Of a stretch of 25,272 nucleotides of DNA, positions 14,491-20,526 are shown piece after piece. This DNA is from a virus. The notes beneath the pieces were generated by a model. It made no database searches and was not told the DNA's origin. It saw nothing but the letters and a program-made list of their open reading frames with translations. Location: the IMG/VR virus record IMGVR_UViG_3300020445_000066, positions 1 to 25,272 of that record; one strand, 5' to 3'. A program made the translations under genes and the position numbers. How positions within the stretch are numbered: position 1 is the first letter of the stretch; every line of letters begins with the position of its first letter.

Positions 14491-14655
14491 CTACATGTAA
14501 TATTCGTCCAGTACGTCAAGTGTTCTATTTAGGTACTCGTCTGCACCTTTACATTCCCACTCTCCTTTCTCTCCGATCTCACACTTGTAGTGTAATTCTC
14601 TTTTGAGTTGCATGAGTTTGTTGGTCATTGCAACCTTGTCTAGCCTACCGTTCAT
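14491..14655 (-). CDS. Small protein after gp23 (54 aa)
   Basis: An open frame MNGRLDKVAMTNKLMQLKREL to EYYM, 54 codons, between the gp23 terminator and the membrane protein genes. It has a late-promoter-like TAATAAATA 22 bases upstream. The sequence is helical and charged, with 'GADEYLNRTLDVLDEYY' at the C-terminus, and has two cysteines (25 and 35). Similar short proteins occur after gene 23 in marine T4-like phages as far as I recall. It fills what would otherwise be a 270-base gap. Function unknown. Confidence 0.72.
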   Translation of the reverse strand: MNGRLDKVAMTNKLMQLKRELHYKCEIGEKGEWECKGADEYLNRTLDVLDEYYM

Positions 14656-14677
14656 GGCTATACCTATTCTACTTAAT

Positions 14678-14686
14678 TATTTATTA
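14678..14686 (-). promoter_or_regulatory. Late-promoter-like element after gp23
   Basis: Minus-strand TAATAAATA, identical to the element before gp18 and one step from the T4 late consensus TATAAATA. It sits between the gp23 terminator and the 54-residue gene, so it probably restarts late transcription. Confidence 0.6.
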
Positions 14687-14696
14687 ATTTTAGCAT

Positions 14697-14723
14697 AAAA
14701 AAAGAGACCCCGCAGGGTCTCTT
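14697..14723 (-). terminator. Strong intrinsic terminator after gp23
   Basis: Perfect nine-base-pair stem AAGAGACCC / GGGTCTCTT with a four-base loop, followed on the minus strand by a run of T (7 in total from the stem end). It begins about 22 bases after the gp23 stop and should end the capsid transcript. Confidence 0.92.
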
Positions 14724-14745
14724 GGTGTGTATATCGTGATACGAT

Positions 14746-16092
14746 TTACATTAGGTTGTCAACAAGAACACGTCTGTAGTAGCGGTTCTTATTAGGATCA
14801 AGATCTCCACCGCCTTGGTCTGTGCCTTCCGCAAATGGGTTAGCAACCATTCCGTAACGAGTCTTAAAGCCAATTTTTGGTTGGAATGTATCCTGACCAA
14901 CGGCTCTGACCATTTGGAGTGGAACGTATGGACAGTAGAACAGTCCAGCGTCATAGGCAGAAGAACCTTTGTATCCAGCAACATAGAAGTGTCTGTCACT
15001 TATGTTTGCTGAGTAAGGGTCAACATAAACCTTGATTCTTCCGTTAAGAGTACCAGCAAGTGTGCTGCTGTTGTCATCAGGAAGTAAGTTTGAGTTTCCA
15101 GCAAGAGCAGGAGTGTAGTCAAGTACACCAGCCATTGATAGAGCAGAAGCTACGTCTGCAGAACATATTAATATGTTCCCTTTTCCACGACGAGTTTCAT
15201 GCCCGATTGCGTTCATGTCTCTTTCGATCTGGAATAGAAGACCTTTAAACTTCTCAACTGACCATCTACCGTTGGAGTCAACGTCTAGGTCAAATATTCC
15301 TGCAGTTGCTGTGTTGTTCTGAGCACCAGGTCTTGCAACCTTGTATACAGATCTTACAACTTCACGGTTGATTTCAGCAAGAACCTCTGTTGAGAGGATG
15401 TTTGCCAATTCTGACTCAGCGTCTAAGCCGTGAACTGCCTTAAGGTCTTGTGCTAGTTCTAAACTGTACTCAGCTTTGAGTGCTCTGGACTTAGCAGTCA
15501 CAGTAACTTTCTCAATACTGAAGTTCATTTCAGCGAACTGGTTTCCAGCAGCATCACCTAATGCTTCAGCTTCTGCTGTAGGCATTCCGTCTGATGTGTT
15601 GTATGTTCCAGATGCGTTTAGAAGTCCTGGGTTAGATCCAGACTGTGCTGTTCTACCTAGGTCACTAGCAGCGTTCTCTGCTGAGAACTCTGTGTCTGCT
15701 TCGTTAAAGAATGCTTCGGATCCAGCTGTACGGTTAGTACCATAGCGTGATCTCATCGCAAAGATAAGACCTGTAGGACCAGTCATTGGTTGGACACCAG
15801 CAATGTCATAAGCAATAAGCTTAGGCATTGATCTCCTGATTAAGGAGATTAAAACTGGGTCGAAACCAGCAACAGGACCAGTTGCTGTAGAACTACCACT
15901 GAAACCTGCAGTACCAGCAGACATTGTAGGAGCAGCTTCGTTAAGAACGCCAGCTTCTTCCTTTAAAAATCTTTCTTGGTTTTCTAGCAGGACTGAGGTA
16001 ACTGCCTTTCTATAACCATCTTTGATATTATCTATCTCAGAGTGCTCTAGAATGGGTTTCCACTTTTCCTGCAATGATTCTGAATTAAACAT
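14746..16092 (-). CDS. 23: Major capsid protein gp23
   Basis: The HK97-fold shell protein; 448 aa against 521 in T4, the shorter form usual in marine T4-like phages. Characteristic segments are 'LISLIRRSMPKLIAYDIAGVQPMTGPTGLIFAMRSRYG' and 'GHETRRGKGNILICSADVASAL'. The N-terminal 52 residues are a charged delta-type segment ending in L-N-E before AAPTM, matching the (I/L)-x-E cleavage rule of the T4 prohead protease, so the mature protein probably begins at Ala53. The gene follows gp22, has an AT-rich late-type element upstream and a strong terminator downstream, fitting very high late expression. Confidence 0.97.
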   Translation of the reverse strand: MFNSESLQEKWKPILEHSEIDNIKDGYRKAVTSVLLENQERFLKEEAGVLNEAAPTMSAGTAGFSGSSTATGPVAGFDPVLISLIRRSMPKLIAYDIAGVQPMTGPTGLIFAMRSRYGTNRTAGSEAFFNEADTEFSAENAASDLGRTAQSGSNPGLLNASGTYNTSDGMPTAEAEALGDAAGNQFAEMNFSIEKVTVTAKSRALKAEYSLELAQDLKAVHGLDAESELANILSTEVLAEINREVVRSVYKVARPGAQNNTATAGIFDLDVDSNGRWSVEKFKGLLFQIERDMNAIGHETRRGKGNILICSADVASALSMAGVLDYTPALAGNSNLLPDDNSSTLAGTLNGRIKVYVDPYSANISDRHFYVAGYKGSSAYDAGLFYCPYVPLQMVRAVGQDTFQPKIGFKTRYGMVANPFAEGTDQGGGDLDPNKNRYYRRVLVDNLM

Positions 16093-16123
16093 TGCGTTTT
16101 TCTCTTGGAAAAAAATAGATTTA

Positions 16124-16130
16124 CTTTATA
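16124..16130 (-). promoter_or_regulatory. Possible late promoter of gp23
   Basis: Minus-strand ATTATAAAG, about 31 bases before the gp23 ATG; TATAAAG differs from TATAAATA at the seventh base. Located between gp22 stop and gp23 start, where T4 has its strongest late promoter. Confidence 0.45.
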
Positions 16131-16145
16131 ATATATGAGTTGTTA

Positions 16146-17186
16146 TCACCTAGCCCAACGGCTTAATGCAGTAGCATATGCACTCATGGCATCGCCAGCA
16201 ATTTCGCCACCTTCGATTGTTACTTCATCGGATTTCTCCTCTGCAGCAGCAGGCTTAGTAGAGAAGTAAGACTCTTTAAGAGTGTTTACTTTATCTCTAA
16301 AGGCATCTTCATCACTAAACTCAACAGCTTCGGCAAGAGATTGTAGTTTCTCCTTCTGTGTGAGGGAGAGTCCCTCGCTCAGCTCGTTCACGATCCCATT
16401 CTTAATATAGCTGCCGACCTCTTTTGCTAGGCCAACGTTCTCTTCGATTTGTTCGTTGAGTTTTGACTCCATAGTATCGAGTTGCTTGGTCATCTCATCT
16501 ACCAAGTCAACTTTTTCGTCGGGAAGATCAATATGATTCTCGACAAAAACTTGTTTGAGACCTGCCATGACAGATTCTGCCATTTCGGTTTTGATTCCGT
16601 GCTCAATTGCGAGTTCGTTATTCTTAATCCAAGAATCCACATGGTATTTAAGAGTCTCGTCAACCTTTTCTGCAAGCTCGGACTTCATAGTCTCGACTTC
16701 TTCGTCTAGGACTTTTGCATAATCCTTATGCATACGTTCTAGTTCTTCGTTGATACGGGAAACAACTGCTGCTTCGAAGATAGTCTTTGCTTTTTCTTTA
16801 AACTCTTCTGATAGGTCTTCACCTTCAGTAAGAGCAGCAACGTCAGCAGAGAGATCTATTTCGATAGTTTCAGTTTCCTGATCAGGTGTTTCAGCAATAA
16901 CCTCACCTTCAGGTTCGTGACCAGCTTGTACATCACCTTTGTCACTAAACTCAGCCTTCTTACCGCTTGCAGCAGATGGTTTTGTTTGTGGAGGTGTTGC
17001 AGTTGGACCGCCACCAGTCTTGTACTTATTGGAATCGTCAGTAGGTTTCGAATTAAATGGTGTTGGACCACCTAAGTCTTGATGACCACCCTGTCCAGGA
17101 GTACCACCTTCCGCTTTAGGTTGTGGATCGCCAGGCTTGGCGTTCTTTGTCACTGCATTTTCATCAATAGTTTGTTCATTAGACAT
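16146..17186 (-). CDS. 22: Prohead scaffold core protein gp22
   Basis: The main internal scaffold around which gp23 assembles; later cut to small peptides by gp21. Length 346 aa (T4: 269). The first 110 residues are low in complexity, rich in Gly, Pro, Lys and Thr, then an acidic, almost purely helical body (about 115-310) follows, with 'LSADVAALTEGEDLSEEF' and 'VNTLKESYFST' typical of gp22. Candidate protease sites of the (I/L)-x-E kind include IAE, LTE and LSE. GAGGGAG lies just upstream of the ATG and a perfect TATAAATA at 17229-17236 precedes it. The extended N-terminal region is the main difference from T4. Confidence 0.92.
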   Translation of the reverse strand: MSNEQTIDENAVTKNAKPGDPQPKAEGGTPGQGGHQDLGGPTPFNSKPTDDSNKYKTGGGPTATPPQTKPSAASGKKAEFSDKGDVQAGHEPEGEVIAETPDQETETIEIDLSADVAALTEGEDLSEEFKEKAKTIFEAAVVSRINEELERMHKDYAKVLDEEVETMKSELAEKVDETLKYHVDSWIKNNELAIEHGIKTEMAESVMAGLKQVFVENHIDLPDEKVDLVDEMTKQLDTMESKLNEQIEENVGLAKEVGSYIKNGIVNELSEGLSLTQKEKLQSLAEAVEFSDEDAFRDKVNTLKESYFSTKPAAAEEKSDEVTIEGGEIAGDAMSAYATALSRWAR

Positions 17187-17228
17187 TGTAGTCTCCCTCT
17201 GTGTACAATTTAGGTTATTTGCTATAGT

Positions 17229-17236
17229 TATTTATA
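17229..17236 (-). promoter_or_regulatory. T4-type late promoter of gp22
   Basis: Perfect minus-strand TATAAATA in the gap between gp21 (stop at 17239) and gp22 (ATG at 17186), leaving a leader of about 35 bases. It matches the gp55 late consensus exactly. Confidence 0.78.
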
Positions 17237-17238
17237 AC

Positions 17239-17883
17239 TTACAGACTTTTTAAGAATGTATCAAATGCGGAAATCTTTCTTTCAGCAATTTGAGATGCGG
17301 CTGCGTTGTTAATTCTGGACTTAATTGCATCCAAAGTAGACTCAGCAACGTTTCCATTGTTCCAAACCCATTCTTTTCCTTCTAGGATACCTTCCACAAA
17401 TGCGTCAGGTGCTGATGGATCTGCAACTATGTCAGCAGCAGTAGCTAGTACGAAGTCATCACATACTACCTTCATTCCATTTGATTCTTTAATAGAACCT
17501 AATCCCCGTGAAGAAACTCCGAGTTTAATTCCTTCATCGAGTAATTCTTTAGTCACACGTCCCATTGGGGTATCAAGTATGCGTGCCTTGCCCACAAAAT
17601 TGTTACCTTCCCTTTGTAATGACGTGATCAAATGTGACACTCTATCTAGGTTGATAGTTGGTCCTTCTGGATGACCGAGTTCACCCATAGCACGACCCTT
17701 CTTAACATAACTTTCGTTATATTTCTGAACCTCTCTTCCGAGAGTTTCTATAGGGTACATACGGCCATTGCGATTCTTAATCGCTCCTTGTAGGAAAACA
17801 CCTTCGATATAGGTCTTGCGTTTGCTGCCTTTACCTTCGGTTATTACCTTAGTATCATGAATTGTTTCCGTTATCAGTCTCAT
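17239..17883 (-). CDS. 21: Prohead core protease gp21
   Basis: The maturation serine protease that cleaves gp23, gp22, gp67 and itself after (I/L)-x-E. Length 214 aa (T4: 212). The catalytic His lies in GELGHPEG (H71) and the Ser in GVSSRGLGS (S124 or S125), the His-Ser spacing and 'SRG' motif of phage prohead proteases. 'NRNGRMYPIETL' (37-48) is another conserved segment. Its ATG at 17883 lies 29 bases inside the end of the gp67 gene, so the core protein and its protease are probably translated together. Confidence 0.95.
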   Translation of the reverse strand: MRLITETIHDTKVITEGKGSKRKTYIEGVFLQGAIKNRNGRMYPIETLGREVQKYNESYVKKGRAMGELGHPEGPTINLDRVSHLITSLQREGNNFVGKARILDTPMGRVTKELLDEGIKLGVSSRGLGSIKESNGMKVVCDDFVLATAADIVADPSAPDAFVEGILEGKEWVWNNGNVAESTLDAIKSRINNAAASQIAERKISAFDTFLKSL

Positions 17884-18145
17884 CTGATGGTTCCTCGGTT
17901 GATGTATCTTCTACAGATGATGGAGTGCCAGGTGCTTCCGCATCATCTTGCTTCTCAGCTTCTGTTTCTTCACCCTCGTCTGGTGTCTCTGGTGTAGGAG
18001 TGAACAATTGTTTACCCACTTCCTGTTTCATGGAGTCAATAGAATCCATGGCCAGTTCTTTCATACGAGAATCAACGTAATCACTAAGATCTTTTCCACC
18101 ACCAAATACGGTGTTTACTATGTCAATCGAACTTTGAGAAGGCAT
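17855..18145 (-). CDS. 67: Prohead core protein gp67-like
   Basis: A 96-residue acidic protein between portal and protease, the position of T4 gene 67 (80 aa). Residues 1-45 are a helical part ('VNTVFGGGKDLSDYVDSRMKELAMDS'), the remainder a disordered tail of Glu, Asp, Thr, Ser and Pro. T4 gp67 is likewise acidic and is degraded during maturation. A separate gp68 is missing, as usual in marine relatives. The gene overlaps gp21 by 29 bases. Confidence 0.82.
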   Translation of the reverse strand: MPSQSSIDIVNTVFGGGKDLSDYVDSRMKELAMDSIDSMKQEVGKQLFTPTPETPDEGEETEAEKQDDAEAPGTPSSVEDTSTEEPSDETDNGNNS

Positions 18146-18151
18146 AATTAT

Positions 18152-18172
18152 AATTTATATAATACTATTTAG
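18152..18172 (-). promoter_or_regulatory. Possible late promoter before gp67
   Basis: Minus-strand CTAAATA (18166-18172) followed by TATAAATT (18152-18159) in the 23-base gap between gp20 and gp67, partly inside the end of gp20. Either could act as a late element; the second would leave almost no leader. Confidence 0.4.
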
Positions 18173-19791
18173 ATATCTCCCTTTTTATAATCTTTAGGAT
18201 CCATAGTTGGCTCCTCTTCCACTGGTTCAGGTTCGGGAGGCATTGCTGCTAATTCCATCTGCATCTTCTCAAGTTGAGCGATTTCTGCGGGTGGAACTAC
18301 AAGACCAGCTTCGATTTCTGCAGTCATCTGTTCGTCTATTTCACCGAATTCAGCATCAGTCTGCTTAAGTATATAGCGTCTCATGTACTCAACACTGAAA
18401 TACTTACCTACGAATGGATCCATTTGAGCAAGAAGTGCCATTCTTTCATTCATCACTTCCTTCTCTTTCATTTCAGAGAAGTAGTTGTCAGCAATAAATG
18501 TATACTGAATGTGCTCCTTAAACTCAGACCATTCATCTATACTAATAACACCCTTAAGAATAAGTTGTGTCTTAAGGAGATCATTAAACAGATCGGTAAA
18601 CTTCTTACGCAGTCTGACTATAAACTTTTGGAATTTAACTTCGTCTCTAGTAATCTCTGCACTACGTCCAATGTTAAATGAACTCTCAGACTCCATGCGT
18701 GACTCAGGGACATTAAGAGAACGGTAAAGTTTCTTTTGGAAATACTTTACATCCTCTAATTCACCTAGGTTTTGTCCACCAGGTAAAGTAGAGATCTCTG
18801 TACCACGGCCACCTTCACGTCTAGGTAACCAGAAGTCTTCCAACATGGACATGAACTTCTTGTCATCACGAATCTCACCAGTGTCAGCGTTATATACTAA
18901 CTTATTCCTATAGCGAGACATGACCTCACGGAGGTACTGTTCTGCCTTCTGCTTAGGAAGATTTCCTACATCAATGTAGAATATTCTACGTTCTGGTGCT
19001 CTTGATAGTCTGTATATAACTAAACTATCCTCAATCATACGCAACTGATTGAGTGCTTTAATTGCTTTATGGAGATGTGATAGCACATAGTTCCGTTGCA
19101 TATCCATCTGTCCAGAGTGGACATATGTAATAGCATCAGGTGCAATCTTAACACCATTGTTCTCGTATCCTTTTAGTCCTTTCGGTGAGTATATGTAATA
19201 CTCTACTGACTTAGGAACGATACTTGTGACCTCAGGATCTACTACTCTCTGTCTATCCTTAGGTTTGTCAAATTCTATGACCTTTTTAATCTTTCTAGGA
19301 TCAATGTACCTGAGTTCCGTAATACCTGCAGATGGATCTTGCACATCAATCATCTTATGATAGAAGAGTCTTCCATCGATATACCATCTACGGAATATAT
19401 CATATGCTTTTCTATCAAAATCTAATAAAACCAAAACGTTTTCGAACTCATCTCGAATAACGTTCTTTAGGTTCTGTGAGATTTTTAAATTTTGTAAGTT
19501 TATATCAACAGGGTGATCGTTTAAATCTCCTGCGATTGCTTCATTAACTACATCGTTAATAGCACTGTCCGCTTCTGGATGAAGAGACATTTCTCTGTAG
19601 CGTCCAATGAGATCAGCTTCGCTTGCCTTATTAGCAGCGTCACCCATCTCAACATACTGACCAAAATAACCACCTGCAACTATTGGACTCGCTGCATCTT
19701 CTGATTCCTTACGCACAAAAGAAGGCTGAGACCCCTGCTTAGGAGCCTTAGCCTTCTTTCTGTCAAGCGAATAACCAAATAATTGAGACAT
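18169..19791 (-). CDS. 20: Portal vertex protein gp20
   Basis: The dodecameric portal through which DNA is packaged and to which the neck attaches. Length 540 aa (T4: 524). Highly conserved stretches are 'YRLSRAPERRIFYIDVGNLP' (about 260-279) and 'MLEDFWLPRREGG' (about 316-328); the region is widely used as a marker for marine T4-like phages. The C-terminal 50 residues are acidic and Pro/Glu-rich. I use the ATG at 19791; the TTG one codon upstream is less likely. A late promoter CTAAATAAATA lies about 30 bases upstream. Confidence 0.96.
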   Translation of the reverse strand: MSQLFGYSLDRKKAKAPKQGSQPSFVRKESEDAASPIVAGGYFGQYVEMGDAANKASEADLIGRYREMSLHPEADSAINDVVNEAIAGDLNDHPVDINLQNLKISQNLKNVIRDEFENVLVLLDFDRKAYDIFRRWYIDGRLFYHKMIDVQDPSAGITELRYIDPRKIKKVIEFDKPKDRQRVVDPEVTSIVPKSVEYYIYSPKGLKGYENNGVKIAPDAITYVHSGQMDMQRNYVLSHLHKAIKALNQLRMIEDSLVIYRLSRAPERRIFYIDVGNLPKQKAEQYLREVMSRYRNKLVYNADTGEIRDDKKFMSMLEDFWLPRREGGRGTEISTLPGGQNLGELEDVKYFQKKLYRSLNVPESRMESESSFNIGRSAEITRDEVKFQKFIVRLRKKFTDLFNDLLKTQLILKGVISIDEWSEFKEHIQYTFIADNYFSEMKEKEVMNERMALLAQMDPFVGKYFSVEYMRRYILKQTDAEFGEIDEQMTAEIEAGLVVPPAEIAQLEKMQMELAAMPPEPEPVEEEPTMDPKDYKKGDI

Positions 19792-19802
19792 CAAATATTC
19801 CC

Positions 19803-19841
19803 GTTTACTGTATCATAACATATTTATTTAGGTTAGTAAAC
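19803..19841 (-). repeat. Inverted repeat flanking the gp20 late promoter
   Basis: Seven-base arms GTTTACT (19803-19809) and AGTAAAC (19835-19841), perfectly complementary, with the late promoter element in the 25-base loop. It could be a protein-binding site or chance in AT-rich DNA. Confidence 0.4.
19821..19831 (-). promoter_or_regulatory. Late promoter of gp20
   Basis: Minus-strand CTAAATAAATA in the 56-base gap between gp19 and gp20. AAATAAATA is a near match to the T4 late consensus TATAAATA, and related forms recur before gp18 and after gp23. Confidence 0.6.
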
Positions 19842-19847
19842 TTGTGC

Positions 19848-20489
19848 CTACTCAGGAGCATCTGCGTTAGATGGATACCAGTATTGTACCTGGAATTCTA
19901 CAGTATACTCTTCAGGAGTATCATTAGTTCCCCAATCAAGATCTAATGCGGATATGTTAGATGGCCAAATGCCTTCTATTATCACTGCCTTAATAGGTTT
20001 ACCAGCTCTAGAGATTTGCTCTACTTTAGCATTACCCATGTAATCTGAAGTTCTACCAGCAGAAGAACTATTAAATCTATACTCTTGTATAGCCTGTGCC
20101 CATGTTTCCAACTTCCTTCTGATTGAGAACTGCTCATCATTAAGAACAGTCACTGACCATGGTTCGAATGTTCTGTCTCCAGCAATCTTAAGTTGACGAC
20201 CTCTGAAAGGTACCTCAACTACTCCGACTGTAGATGCAGGGAAACTCGATGCCTTGACCATGAACCTAGAAAGTTCTGCTGTGCTTCTGCCCTCACCTGA
20301 TGCGTCCTGAGTTGTTGTTTGTGTAGCATTAGATGTTGCAGCCAAGCCTTGTTGTGCTTCGTCTGGTAGACTAAGACTGACTTGGAATAGATTAGGGCGT
20401 GCTAGTTCAGCAAATTGCCCCCTAAAAGTATCAATTGTTGGGATCTTTAATTGATCCTGCGAATTGGATTTTGTAAATGTTTCTGTCAT
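19848..20489 (-). CDS. 19: Tail tube protein gp19
   Basis: The subunit of the inner tail tube. Length 213 aa, clearly longer than T4 gp19 (163). The conserved core is 'FMVKASSFPASTVGVVEVPFRGRQLKIAGDRTFEPWSV' (about 76-113) and 'YTVEFQVQYWYPSN' near the end. Extra length comes partly from a Ser/Thr/Gln/Ala-rich insertion at about 45-73 ('ATSNATQTTTQDASGEGR') that likely forms a surface loop. AAGGAG stands about 12 bases before the ATG. The gene lies between sheath and portal with only 37 bases to gp18, so the two are co-transcribed. Confidence 0.95.
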   Translation of the reverse strand: MTETFTKSNSQDQLKIPTIDTFRGQFAELARPNLFQVSLSLPDEAQQGLAATSNATQTTTQDASGEGRSTAELSRFMVKASSFPASTVGVVEVPFRGRQLKIAGDRTFEPWSVTVLNDEQFSIRRKLETWAQAIQEYRFNSSSAGRTSDYMGNAKVEQISRAGKPIKAVIIEGIWPSNISALDLDWGTNDTPEEYTVEFQVQYWYPSNADAPE

Positions 20490-20526
20490 TTTACTTGATG
20501 CTCCTTAAATTGATAAACGGGATGGG

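Noticed and set aside
18274-18681. 135-codon plus-strand frame inside gp20
   Set aside because: Antisense to the conserved portal gene; composition is typical of a shadow frame and no neighbour runs on the plus strand.
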